Part shown: in pieces, positions 1 through 8,093 of the stretch
How positions within the stretch are numbered: position 1 is the first letter of the stretch
How the letters are laid out: the number at the start of each line of letters is the position of its first letter
Assembly (NCBI GenBank): GCA_029551925.1
Contig: JAKPEO010000042.1
Location: 1 to 14,548, forward strand
Source of the DNA: a bacterium
Lineage (GTDB): Bacteria; JAGOBX01
Length of the DNA: 14,548 bases
Direction of reading: 5' to 3'
Made by a program: the position numbers and the translations under genes
Notes under the pieces: generated by a model
What the model saw: only the letters and a program-made list of their open reading frames with translations
What the model was told of the DNA's origin: nothing
Database searches by the model: none

Positions 1-90
1 ACCAGCATCGCTCGTTATATCACCGCCTTTAAATTCAGCAATTATTTCCTGTTTTTTTAATCCTTTGAATCTAATAATTTCTGATTTCAT
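1..90 (-). pseudogene. IS1380-type transposase, N-terminal 30 codons (cut by window start)
   Basis: On the minus strand an ATG at 88-90 opens a frame that runs off the window start without a stop. Its 30 residues begin MKSEIIRFKG and end with FKGGDITSDAG. The final motif resembles the conserved N-terminal block of IS1380-family DDE transposases (usually SSDGG or TSDGG followed by LLLRE), which places the gene in that family with fair confidence. Only the N-terminus is visible, so I cannot say whether the transposase is intact. It would be the DDE enzyme that moves its own insertion sequence. It reads leftward, away from the cassette array. Confidence 0.5.
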
Positions 91-442
91 TCAAATACTC
101 CATTTGCTTGTTTTAATACTATTTATATCGGCAGATTTGCTCAAAATTTTTATTTTTTTTTATAAATTTTTATTCCGTTTTTTAAGGAACATTTTTTTCT
201 AATTTTATTGCTGAGTGTATTGATTTTATTAGTGTTTTATATGCCTTTTGTTTAATTATTATGAAATATGCAGGTTAAAGAGCAATATCAGGAATATTGC
301 AATACTTCATAATTTCATTTCTTTATTTTTTTTTTAATTTTTTCTGCAATCATTAATTTATTCTCATAAAAAATCATAGATGATTCTCTGTGCATTTGTC
401 AAATTTTCTGGTTATTTATTTTTCAAATCATCTGTTTTTTCC

Positions 443-480
443 GTTTTTTTTGCCTATTGCCGGCAATAGGCAAAAAAAAC
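443..480. terminator. Perfect 19-bp palindrome, bidirectional terminator-like
   Basis: The centre is GCC/GGC at 461/462. Both arms extend without mismatch for 19 bp: a GC-containing stem (GCCTATTGCC and its complement) flanked by eight T on the left and eight A on the right. On either strand this is a stem followed by a U-run, the shape of a rho-independent terminator working in both directions. It lies between two leftward-reading transposase remnants. There is no unpaired loop, which is unusual for a simple terminator. Confidence 0.6.
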
Positions 481-569
481 ATTGATTACAAATTTATAAT
501 GTTGTATATTTTGTTTAAATGATAATTGATTTTCCTATTAATTTAAAAACATTTGTGCATTTGTGCAAG

Positions 570-607
570 TATGACACTAAAAAAAAAAAACTATGACACT
601 AAAAAAA
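570..607. repeat. Tandem TATGACACTAAAAAAA, two copies
   Basis: TATGACACTAA followed by an A-run starts at 570, and the same motif recurs at 592 (TATGACACTAAAAAAA). The repeats lie about 95 bp beyond the 3' end of the IS1634/IS4-like transposase remnant, where a terminal inverted repeat would be expected. One or both may be insertion-sequence ends. No matching opposite end was found in the window. Confidence 0.4.
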
Positions 608-701
608 CTACTTTCTCTCGCCATCAAAAAAAGGCATTGATAAACATATAGTTAAAAGAGATATAATGTATGGTAAAAATGCTGAAAAAAAATAGAAAAA
701 A

Positions 702-1440
702 TTAAGTAACAAATCGTTTCATATTAAACAAATCAAACAATTCTTGTTGAAACGGCAAAGAAAATTTATTGACTTTTTTATGGTATTTGTTTAAATCTTC
801 GACGACAAGTATTAATTGAATAGATTGTAAAATTTCTTTTAAAAGAATAGCATTAGTAGCATATTTCGAATTAGATTCTTTAAATTTTTTCTCGATTAAT
901 TTTAATATAGTCAATGCTAAAATATTAACAAAAGCTTGAACCATTAATTTAGAATCAGTCCAAACCCAATTAGGATGAAACATAACGCCGTCAGGACATT
1001 TTAAAATTTTATGTAATTCATCGATTTTATTTTTTGAGTAATAAATATTAATAATTTCTTGTTCGTCTAATGTTTCATCAGAAGCAAACAAAATAGTTTT
1101 ACCGTGAGTTTTGCGCTCGTTTTCTAATTCTTTTTCGTCAACAGCAACTATTAAATTAACATTTCCATCTTTATCTTTTTGAGTAGAATCTATGTATAAT
1201 TGTTCGCAATGTATTTTTTCTTTTTCCATTAAATTTTAAAAAAATCTTTTTGAAAATTATTTAGCGCATCATTTTGACTTATTTCTAATTCTAATCTTTT
1301 TATCTTTTCTTGTTTCTCTTTTGTTAAATCGCCTTCCTTTAAATTTTCTATTTCTTTGCGCTTTTTTGCTATTTCTTTAGCGCTTTTGGGAAACTCAGGT
1401 ATTATTATTGATTTCTTAGCTATTTTGCGGAAGTGGGGCT
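702..1440 (-). pseudogene. IS1634/IS4-like transposase, frameshifted C-terminal remnant
   Basis: The minus-strand frame at 702-1229 encodes 175 residues that match the C-terminal part of IS1634/IS4-type DDE transposases. It has GKTILFASDE, then a YYSKNKID block at the place of the Y-R-E-K catalytic motif (with K for R and D for E), then FVNILALTILKLIEK, a typical hydrophobic tail. Upstream, 1230-1437 in another frame encodes a lysine- and glutamate-rich segment (RKIAKKSIIIPEFPKSAKEI) normal for the middle of such enzymes. The two frames meet at 1228-1231, where a TAA overlaps the ATG, just after a T7 run. One frameshift therefore separates them, and the N-terminal two thirds are missing. The catalytic glutamate appears replaced by aspartate. 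I read this as a dead insertion-sequence fragment next to the recombinase gene. Confidence 0.65.
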
Positions 1441-1526
1441 ATATGCGAAATAATTTTTTTTTTCTTGATTTTTTTTAAAATAATAATATCATTAAATTAA
1501 TTTAATTTAAAATTTAATTTTTATGT

Positions 1527-2742
1527 TTGAAAATAAAAATTTGTTTTTTTTTTAATGATAAACGGATTGGACATAAAGATAGACGCAAAAAATTACGCTC
1601 GCCTTTTTCTGATAGAAGAAAGAGAAAGTTTATTGATGTTTTTTCTTTTGAACTAAATAAACTTTTCATTTTCGATAATACTAAAAATTTGATTATCGAT
1701 GAAATCAAGATTTTTGTGAATTCTTTTAAAGATAATCCCAGATGTTTAAATATCTCACAGATTGAACAGTATTTGATAAATCGGCAAAAAGATAAACAAC
1801 CAATATTAGCTGCTGGACTATATTTTCTTTATGTACATCTGTATGGTTTTAATGAATACGATGTTGTATTTTTTAAATATATTACGGATATTAAAAACAA
1901 AATTGAATACGCTAATTATATAAATGATTTTATTGCTCAATTACAGCTTAAGAATTATAGTAACGAAACTATTAAGTTATATAAAAATACCTTGATTAGC
2001 ATTTTGAATTATTTCAATAAACAACCTGAACTTATAACAGTTAATAATATTCGAGATTATATTATTTATTTGAAAGATAATAAAGATATCAGCGCTTCTT
2101 TTCAAGCGCAAATAATAAGCGCATTTAAATTTTTTTGCTTGCATATTTTAAATAAAAAAATTGATTTTAATAAATTACCTTATCCGAAAAAAACCGAAAA
2201 AATTACCTGCTGTATTGAGCGTTAACGAAGTTAAAAGATTTTTAGATTCTATTGACAATATTAAATATAAAAATATTTTTATGCTTATTTACTCTGCTGG
2301 CCTGCGCGTAAGTGAAGTCGTTAGAACTAAAATAGAACACCTGAATACTGAACGCGGACTATTAGTTATAAGAAATGCAAAAGGTAAAAAAGATAGACAT
2401 TCTATTTTGTCTGATAAGATTTTAGAATATTTGAAAGAATATATAAAAATATATCAACCAGAATCTTGGCTCTTTTATTCTGGAAAAAATAAAAAAAAAC
2501 ATATAAACAAAAGATCAGTTGAGAAAATATTTACTAAATTTAAATTGATTAGCAAAATAAATGTTAATGCTACCACTCATACTTTACGGCATTCTTTTGC
2601 TACGCATCTATTAGAAAAAGGAACTGATATAAGATTTATTCAAGAACTATTAGGACATAAAGATATTAAAACAACTGAAATATATACGCATGTAACAAAA
2701 ACAAATATCGCAAAAATTAAAAGTCCGTTGGATGATTTGTAA
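1527..2742 (+). CDS. Tyrosine recombinase (Xer/IntI-like), frameshifted
   Basis: This site-specific DNA strand-exchange enzyme is split between two frames. 1527-2225 encodes an N-terminal extension (DRRKKLRSPFSDRRKRK) and the SAM-like core-binding domain. 2161-2742 encodes the catalytic domain. Numbered from 2161, the residues are R49 (AGLRVSEV), K74 (AKGKKDR), H140 and R143 (HTLRHSFATH), H166 (LLGHKD) and nucleophile Y175 (IYTHV). The C-terminus KIKSPLDDL resembles the RSPLDAL tail of IntI1. However, the segment between the K and H motifs is short and lacks the extra IntI helix, so the enzyme is Xer-like in architecture. The frames join within the A7 and A6 runs at 2187-2202; removing one A gives PKKPKKLPAVLS, a normal linker. 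A second shift may exist at T10 (1544-1553), because an ATG at 1523 reads MFENKNLFFF and then stops. It directly precedes the attI-like repeats and the cassette array and is its likely integrase. Confidence 0.75.
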
Positions 2743-2810
2743 TTTTAACTTTTTTTTATTTTAGATTGAATTATAAATTATATATATTTTTTAGAAATTA
2801 GGAGATTTGG

Positions 2811-2969
2811 ATTCGTTTAAGCCGCTGAATACGGATATTAAACGAATTTAATCTTGCATCCTAACCAGATGCGATTTAAGCGAACTTTTTTGACAAAAAG
2901 TTCGCTTAAGCCACTGTTTTTAGAATATTAAGCGAATCTTTTTACTAATTTTGGTTCGATAAAAAACGA
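2811..2969. other. attI-like region with recombinase-binding-type repeats
   Basis: Between the recombinase stop and the first cassette the motif TTAARCGAA occurs five times in alternating orientation: 2812-2820 (-), 2838-2846 (+), 2876-2884 (+), 2901-2909 (-), 2928-2936 (+). The first pair forms a hairpin ATTCGTTTAA/TTAAACGAAT around GCCGCTG...ATA. The last pair forms TTCGCTTAA/TTAAGCGAA around GCCACTG...ATA. The two hairpins are homologous, and a T-A pair in one is a C-G pair in the other, so the change is compensatory. GCATC/GATGC (2856-2872) adds a small stem. The first cassette begins after G2970. Position next to the integrase and multiple binding-type repeats suit an attI site. This assignment is inference. 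Confidence 0.5.
2876..2909. repeat. 15-bp perfect inverted repeat, loop TGAC
   Basis: TTAAGCGAACTTTTT (2876-2890) is followed by TGAC and its exact complement (2895-2909). Its right arm is also the left arm of the neighbouring hairpin 2901-2936, so the two structures are mutually exclusive. It could terminate recombinase transcription, although no U-run follows, or it could be paired recombinase-binding sites. Confidence 0.55.
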
Positions 2970-3007
2970 GATAACTGCCATATCAATTTTAAATACAGGA
3001 GAATGAT

Positions 3008-3415
3008 TTGGAAATATTATTAAATTTTATTATTGGAGTTTTATCAAATTTATTTGTAATATATTTGGTATATCTATTTTCCAAATATTTTGTAAAAAAA
3101 ACACTACAAAAATATGTTTTTGAATTTTTGGGTATTGCGACAATAAATGAATCATTTAAAAATGCAGTTGGAAAATTATTAATTCGCAAAGAAGAATTAC
3201 AAAAACTAAATGAATTTTTGATAAATGTTAAAAGCGAAGCCGAACTAAAAAAAAATATGGCATTAATTAAATCAGAAATAATTTCAAATTATAAAGACAT
3301 TGACTCAATTACTGTTGATTTTCAAAGAGCTCAAGATTCGTTTGACAACATCTTAAAAACAAAAAGAAAATTAGATGGTAAAATCAAAGATGAGGAAGTA
3401 TTTGTAGAGAGGTAA
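3008..3415 (+). CDS. Small membrane-anchored protein of unknown function
   Basis: I do not recognise this 135-residue protein. The start is TTG at 3008, chosen because AGGAG (2997-3001) lies seven bases upstream; the ATG at 3003 reads into a stop after six codons. Residues about 4-27 form one hydrophobic helix (LLNFIIGVLSNLFVIYLVYLF) followed by the basic stretch KYFVKK. This suggests a single N-terminal anchor with the remainder in the cytoplasm. The rest is helical and charged, with probable coiled coil from about residue 60 onward (KLNEFLINVKSEAELKKNM). It ends six bases before the next gene, which has its own AGAGG site, so the two form one operon confined to cassette 1. A membrane part plus soluble part is a common plan for defence pairs, but the role is unknown. 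Confidence 0.7.
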   Translation: MEILLNFIIGVLSNLFVIYLVYLFSKYFVKKTLQKYVFEFLGIATINESFKNAVGKLLIRKEELQKLNEFLINVKSEAELKKNMALIKSEIISNYKDIDSITVDFQRAQDSFDNILKTKRKLDGKIKDEEVFVER

Positions 3416-3421
3416 CATATA

Positions 3422-4285
3422 ATGAATAAAACATTTAATAAGAAAAAAATTGATTTAGCGTTTAGAAAGTTTTTCGATTTATCTAATGATGTTATTAAAT
3501 CTAACTACCAGACATTTCATAATTTTATTGAGTTATTTATTAATTTTTGCGAAAATGACGAAATTGTAAAGATAATTACTTTACAGTTTAAAAATAATCA
3601 AAATATTAATTTAGAAAATTGGTATAAAGATTTTTTGAGTACTGGTGGTTCTTTTATAGGTTCAAAACGTTTTTGGCTACCTAAAGATGACGAAGATAGA
3701 CTTGCATTATATTATAAATTTATTTTTGCAATAGCAAATAAGAAAATATCTTTGGTAGATTTTTGTGTACACGCATTTGGAAAAACGAATGGTAATGAAA
3801 TGATTTTGGTATTTAATGAACAATTTTTTTTAAAATTTATACGTGAAATAAAATATAAATTAGAAGAATTTTTTATTGATAGCGAAGGAATAGAAACTAT
3901 TGATTTGGATAGATTATTTATTTTTAATCATTATGATAAACAAATAATTATATCGAACATTAGTAATAGCAATATTGCGGTTGATAATAGTTCGATTTCT
4001 ATTTCATCAAAACCTTTAAATGATTACGGTTCATTAATAACTGAAATAAGAAAATTGATTGATGAAAAAATATATAATGAATTAGATAAAACCGAAAAAG
4101 AAAAATTAAATACTATTTTTGATAATCCAAAATCTGCGGATAAAATTGAGGTTGTTAATGTTTTTAATACATTATTAAAAAAAATTCCTGATTTAAAAAA
4201 TGGATTAAAAAAAATAATTGAATCTACAAGCGTAGAATTATTAAGTTCAGGAATAATTGAAGGAATTAAATTTTTAATAAATTGA
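3422..4285 (+). CDS. Protein of unknown function, partner of the membrane-anchored protein
   Basis: This 287-residue protein has no family I can name. AGAGG at 3409-3413 places the ribosome on ATG 3422. There is no signal peptide or clear membrane helix; the last 20 residues (ELLSSGIIEGIKFLIN) are only mildly hydrophobic. The N-terminal 150 residues look alpha-helical. Residues about 174-197 (IIISNISNSNIAVDNSSISI) form an asparagine/serine-rich beta stretch. After it come helices rich in lysine and glutamate (LITEIRKLIDEKIYNELDKTEKEKL). A beta NxNxxVxNxSI segment followed by such helices reminds me of C-terminal parts of AbiTii-like or effector-associated proteins, but that is only an impression. 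Its stop codon lies inside the 3' cassette arm, so the gene fits the cassette exactly. Confidence 0.75.
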   Translation: MNKTFNKKKIDLAFRKFFDLSNDVIKSNYQTFHNFIELFINFCENDEIVKIITLQFKNNQNINLENWYKDFLSTGGSFIGSKRFWLPKDDEDRLALYYKFIFAIANKKISLVDFCVHAFGKTNGNEMILVFNEQFFLKFIREIKYKLEEFFIDSEGIETIDLDRLFIFNHYDKQIIISNISNSNIAVDNSSISISSKPLNDYGSLITEIRKLIDEKIYNELDKTEKEKLNTIFDNPKSADKIEVVNVFNTLLKKIPDLKNGLKKIIESTSVELLSSGIIEGIKFLIN

Positions 4286-4291
4286 TACGGC

Positions 4292-4376
4292 AGTTATCTT
4301 AGACCTGCTGTTCGAGCCTGCGGCTCGACCCTACGGGACACGGCTTCGCCGCGTCAGCAGGTCTTATCCGTTAAAT
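4292..4376 (+). other. attC-like site 1
   Basis: This is a GC-rich folded site in an AT-rich region. In order it has R'' AGTTATC (4292-4298), L'' AGACCTGCTG (4301-4310), two internal hairpins (TCGAGCC TGC GGCTCGA at 4312-4328 and CGGC TTC GCCG at 4341-4351), L' CAGCAGGTCT (4355-4364), spacer TATCC, and R' GTTAAAT (4370-4376). R' matches the integron consensus GTTRRRY exactly. Recombination would fall after G4370. The 85-bp length is typical of integron attC sites. Confidence 0.65.
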
Positions 4377-4431
4377 GTCATGCATTTTTAAAGAAAAGAT
4401 TTGTTTGCAAAATATAAAGGGAGCGAATACA

Positions 4432-6276
4432 ATGCAATATACAATTCAAGATTTTGATAAAACAAAAAAAGAAACAGCTCGTGAAATAGATAATCTTATT
4501 GCTCTTATATGTGAATACGAAAAACAAGACGAGAACAAAAGTTCTCTTGAAAATGACTATATTAAATCATTAGTAGAACAAAAAGAAAAAGTTCTAAATG
4601 GTATATTTAGAATAATGATAGTAGGTCAATTTAATAACGGAAAATCAACTTTTTTGAATGCATTATTAAAAGAAAAAGTATTGCCTGTTGGAGCTACAGA
4701 AACGCAAGCAACTATTAATATTATCAAATATGGAGAATCCAAAAAAGTCAAACTAAATTATTATGGAAAAATTGATGATAATGGAAAAGAAATTTCAACA
4801 GGAAAAATTGTTGAAATTGGATATACTGATTTAGAGCGATATACAACTGCGTTAACCGATGAGGCTGATAAAAATTCTAAACAAATAAAATATGCGGAAG
4901 TATATTATCCTACAGAATATTGTAAAAATGGTGTTGAAATTATTGATACTCCTGGCTTGAATTCTACTTATGATTATCATGAAAAAGCGACTTTAGACTA
5001 TTTGCCTAACGGCAACGCTGCTATAATGCTTATGCGCGCTTCACAATTTTTTCAAGAATCAGAAGAAAGATATTTGAAAATGTTTCGAGAGTTTATTAAT
5101 AAAATTATTTTTGTAGTAAACTATTGGAACGATGACGAATACGAAGAATTCAAAGAAGAATATGAATATTTCGTTTCAAAAATAAAAGAATCCGTCAATA
5201 CAGGATGTGAAATAACCTTATATCTTATAAATGCAAAAAAAGCATTACAAGGCGATGTTGAGAAATCTGGATTTTCAAAATTTATAATTGAAATGGAAAA
5301 ATTTTTAACGTCTAGCGAGAAAGCTAAAGAAATGATTTGTCAACCTTTGACTTACTGTTCATCAATAATTCAAACATACCACAACAGTTTAAAATTAAAA
5401 ATTAATAGTTTAAATTTTTCACCTGAATTTTTCGTAAAAAGAATAAAAGAAAATGAACCTCTGTTAGCGCAAATTAAAGATAGAAAAAAAGATATTTTAT
5501 CATTTTTTGAAATGAAAGGAAGTAGATTGTTAGATTGTTTTCAAATAGAATCTAATAAATATGTGAGACCATTATTAAATGATGTATCATCATTTATTTT
5601 AAATTACGAGGGAGATATAAAAGAAGATTTAAAAAATGATCTAAACTCATTTATAAATGAAAAAGTTGTTGAAATGTCATTGAATATTGAAAATCGATTA
5701 AAATCAGATATTGATGAAATAAAGCAAGAAGTATTATTGAGAATTAAAGATTTTAATGAAGATTTATTGTCGTATCAGGCGAATCTTGTGCAAGGGAACT
5801 TAGATTCATTTAATTTTGAGTTTAAATATTCTGATTTTACCATGTCTGATTTTGCAACTTCTATTGGTGTTGGATTTGGTATTGGTTTTATATCTGGAGT
5901 TTTATTTGGCCCAATTGCATGGGTAGTAACCGGCGTAGGTTGTTTATTAGCACAAATTGGTCTTGATTTTAATATTCGCCAAAGAGAACTAAAAAAAATT
6001 CGAGATGAGGTTATAAATAAAGTTGAACATAATTTTTCTCGTACTCTTCCTGAAATTAAACATCAAATAAAAAATATTTTAATGAAACAGTCTTATATGA
6101 TTTCCGAAAAAATGGAAAATATGTTGATTTCAGTAGAAAAAACCATTGCAGAAATAAAAAGAGAGATGAATTTAGAAAAAGAAAAAATCGAAAGCAAAAA
6201 AATATATTATATAAAATTATCAGAAAGATTTTTGCAACAAAAAAAATCATTTGATAAGTATTTTAATCTTTTTTAA
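4432..6276 (+). CDS. Dynamin-like GTPase 1 with C-terminal membrane hairpin
   Basis: This is a large GTPase of the bacterial dynamin family (614 residues), expected to bind and remodel membrane by GTP-driven assembly. Motifs: G1 GQFNNGKS (65-72), G2 threonine in TQAT (91-94), G3 DTPG (172-175). G4 is atypical: the expected N/TKxD is replaced by NYWND (230-234). Long helices rich in lysine and glutamate follow. A glycine-rich hydrophobic segment at about 474-511 (GFGIGFISGVLFGPIAWVV) is the probable membrane-inserting paddle. The start at 4432 follows AAAGGGAG at a normal distance. The frame also opens at ATG 4375, but that codon lies within the cassette boundary and has no ribosome site. It is the first gene of four in cassette 2, 14 bases before the next. 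Tandem dynamins recall the Eleos/LeoA-type defence systems. Confidence 0.85.
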   Translation: MQYTIQDFDKTKKETAREIDNLIALICEYEKQDENKSSLENDYIKSLVEQKEKVLNGIFRIMIVGQFNNGKSTFLNALLKEKVLPVGATETQATINIIKYGESKKVKLNYYGKIDDNGKEISTGKIVEIGYTDLERYTTALTDEADKNSKQIKYAEVYYPTEYCKNGVEIIDTPGLNSTYDYHEKATLDYLPNGNAAIMLMRASQFFQESEERYLKMFREFINKIIFVVNYWNDDEYEEFKEEYEYFVSKIKESVNTGCEITLYLINAKKALQGDVEKSGFSKFIIEMEKFLTSSEKAKEMICQPLTYCSSIIQTYHNSLKLKINSLNFSPEFFVKRIKENEPLLAQIKDRKKDILSFFEMKGSRLLDCFQIESNKYVRPLLNDVSSFILNYEGDIKEDLKNDLNSFINEKVVEMSLNIENRLKSDIDEIKQEVLLRIKDFNEDLLSYQANLVQGNLDSFNFEFKYSDFTMSDFATSIGVGFGIGFISGVLFGPIAWVVTGVGCLLAQIGLDFNIRQRELKKIRDEVINKVEHNFSRTLPEIKHQIKNILMKQSYMISEKMENMLISVEKTIAEIKREMNLEKEKIESKKIYYIKLSERFLQQKKSFDKYFNLF

Positions 6277-6290
6277 AAGAGGGGATAAAA

Positions 6291-8083
6291 ATGTCAGATT
6301 ATATATCGGAAAAACAAAATTGCATTGAACAAATAGTAAAGATAAAAAAAATTGCCGAAGAACATAATTATAAAGATATTATTATTAAATCAGATTTACT
6401 TATAAAACAATTTGAATCAGATACATTTATAATTACAGTAGTAGGCGAATTTAATAGAGGGAAATCAACACTGCTTAATGCCATTTTAGGTGTAGATATT
6501 ATCCCAACTTCAATTCGTCCGACAACTGCCACAATAAATATTATACATTATGCAGAAAAGCCATCGTTAAGGATTTTCAAAAAAAGTGGAGAAATTGTTG
6601 ATATTGAATTTGATAAAAAAAATTTGAAGATTTCACTGCATTGCGCGATTTTGACGCTCAAACTGTTAAATATGTTGAAATTGCATATCCGATAGACTAT
6701 TTAAAAGACGGGATTGTTTTAGTAGATACGCCTGGAATAGAAGATATTGAACAGCAGAGAGTAGATATTACATACGGTTATATGCCTGTTTCAGATGCGA
6801 CAATATTATTATTAGATGCCACCGCGCCGTTGAGAAATAGTGAGAAAAATTTTTTAACGGATCAAGTGTTTCATTCCAATATTCCAACTATTTTTTTTGT
6901 GATTAATCAGATCGATAAAATTTCAGATTCGGAACTTGCAAGGATCAAAAAAGACATTGAAAATAAACTTAAAAAAATAATTGAATTAGATAACTATAAT
7001 ATTTATCCAATATCTGCAAAATTAGCAATAAAAGGAAAATTAAATTCAAATAGAAATGCTCTTGATAAATCTCAATTATCAGTGTTTGAAAAAGAATTAG
7101 AAAATTTTATTATGAGTTCTGAACGAACTCATAATAAAATAAAAAAAATGAATTTGCAAACTAATATGTTATCCAAATTACTATTAGAGGAAATTGAAAT
7201 TTCTGAAAATCAATTAAGTAAAACATTTGAAGATTTAGAAAAAATGGATCAAAACTTATCAAAATCAGAAAACGATTATAATGAGCGATTTAGAAAATTG
7301 TTAAAATATTTTGATGAACAAATAAATTTATTAAAACTTCGAGTCGAATCTTCAATTAATAAAAACCATATCGATTTAACTGAAAAATTAATGATTGAAA
7401 TTGAAACTATAAAAGGCGATTTGAAAGAGTTTGCGGAAAAAATTTTGCCCTATAAAATTAAACAAACTGTAAAAAATTGGTTAGAACAGTCTCAAAATTT
7501 AATAGATAATAATATTGTAATAATTATTCAAAAAACTCTTGAAGGATATGAAAGATATTTTTCAAAAAAAGTAATTATTGATCAAATCGGTAAAAATGAT
7601 GTAGCCCTAATTTCTTCTATTGATAGCGTAACATTAGAAAAATCAACCGAACAAATAGATAAAAACTCATTTTCTATTGGAGCGGTAGCAATGGGAAGTT
7701 TAGCAATAGTAACAGGTATAGCTTCTGGAGGACTAACTTTATTGCCGCTAATAACTGCAACTTTTGCTGGTGGCGGAATTGGAAAATTATTAGGGCATAA
7801 TATTTCGAAAAATATAATAAATGAACAAAAAATAGAATTAAAAAATAAATTACCTGATATTTTACAATCAATTTTCGCTGATTTACATAAATCTGTAATT
7901 ACAAATATTGATAATTTATCAAGCAATTTGAAAAATAAATTGAACACTGATTTTCAACGTCATTTTCAAGAAATAAAAGAGCAACTACAAACGCAGATAA
8001 AAGAGTCCAATAATGAAAAAAATACAATCAAAAATAAACAATTGACATTTCAACAAATTCGTTCAGAAATAATTTTAAAGTAG
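6291..8083 (+). CDS. Dynamin-like GTPase 2, frameshifted at an A8 run
   Basis: Two overlapping frames (6291-6695, and 6641-8083 from a TTG) together make one dynamin-like GTPase of about 597 residues. The first frame has G1 GEFNRGKS (52-59) and the G2 threonines (RPTTAT). The second has DTPG (its residues 29-32), G4 NQID (89-92), long helices, and a hydrophobic glycine-rich hairpin at about 344-385 (GSLAIVTGIASGGLTLLPL). The break is at the eight A of 6615-6622. A -1 shift there reads DKKKFEDFTALRDFDAQT and restores a normal domain. The run could be a sequencing or assembly undercall, a slippery site for ribosome or RNA polymerase, or a true mutation. A strong AGAGGGG site precedes ATG 6291. 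Both key halves of the G domain are retained, so the gene looks recently or only apparently broken. Confidence 0.8.
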
Positions 8084-8093
8084 AGGTGATATT

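Larger units (their letters stand above)
91..701. other. AT-rich intergenic region between two transposase remnants
   Basis: I see no credible gene here. The stretch is very AT-rich with long T and A runs. It contains an imperfect hairpin near 282-300 (arms GCAATAT and ATATTGC), a perfect 38-bp palindrome at 443-480, a doubled TTTGTGCA near 552-566, and a tandem TATGACACTAAA repeat at 570-607. It probably consists of the outer ends of the two flanking insertion sequences plus spacer. Confidence 0.5.
2971..4370 (+). mobile_element. Gene cassette 1 (two unknown genes)
   Basis: The cassette starts after G2970 and ends at G4370 inside its attC-like site. Its 5' arm GATAACTGCCATATCAATTT (2970-2989) is the reverse complement of 4279-4298, 19 of 20 pairs. 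The only mismatch is A2980 opposite C4288. The 3' arm overlaps the stop codon of the second gene. The pairing would come together around the hairpin only in an excised circle. The cassette holds the 135-aa and 287-aa genes. Confidence 0.6.

Noticed and set aside
1527-2742. Canonical integron integrase IntI
   Set aside because: The segment between the catalytic Lys and His motifs is too short to hold the IntI-specific helix, so I call it Xer/IntI-like only.
4292-4376. Simple rho-independent terminator
   Set aside because: There is no U-run after the stem, the structure is multi-branched with R boxes, and its flanks follow the cassette arm rule; termination may still be a side effect.
4375-4431. 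Upstream ATG start for dynamin 1
   Set aside because: That ATG lies in the R' box and arm of the cassette boundary with no ribosome site, while ATG 4432 has a good AAAGGGAG upstream.
7582-7947. Minus-strand open frames inside dynamin 2
   Set aside because: They are shadows of the AT-rich hydrophobic coding region on the plus strand and lack ribosome sites or family motifs.
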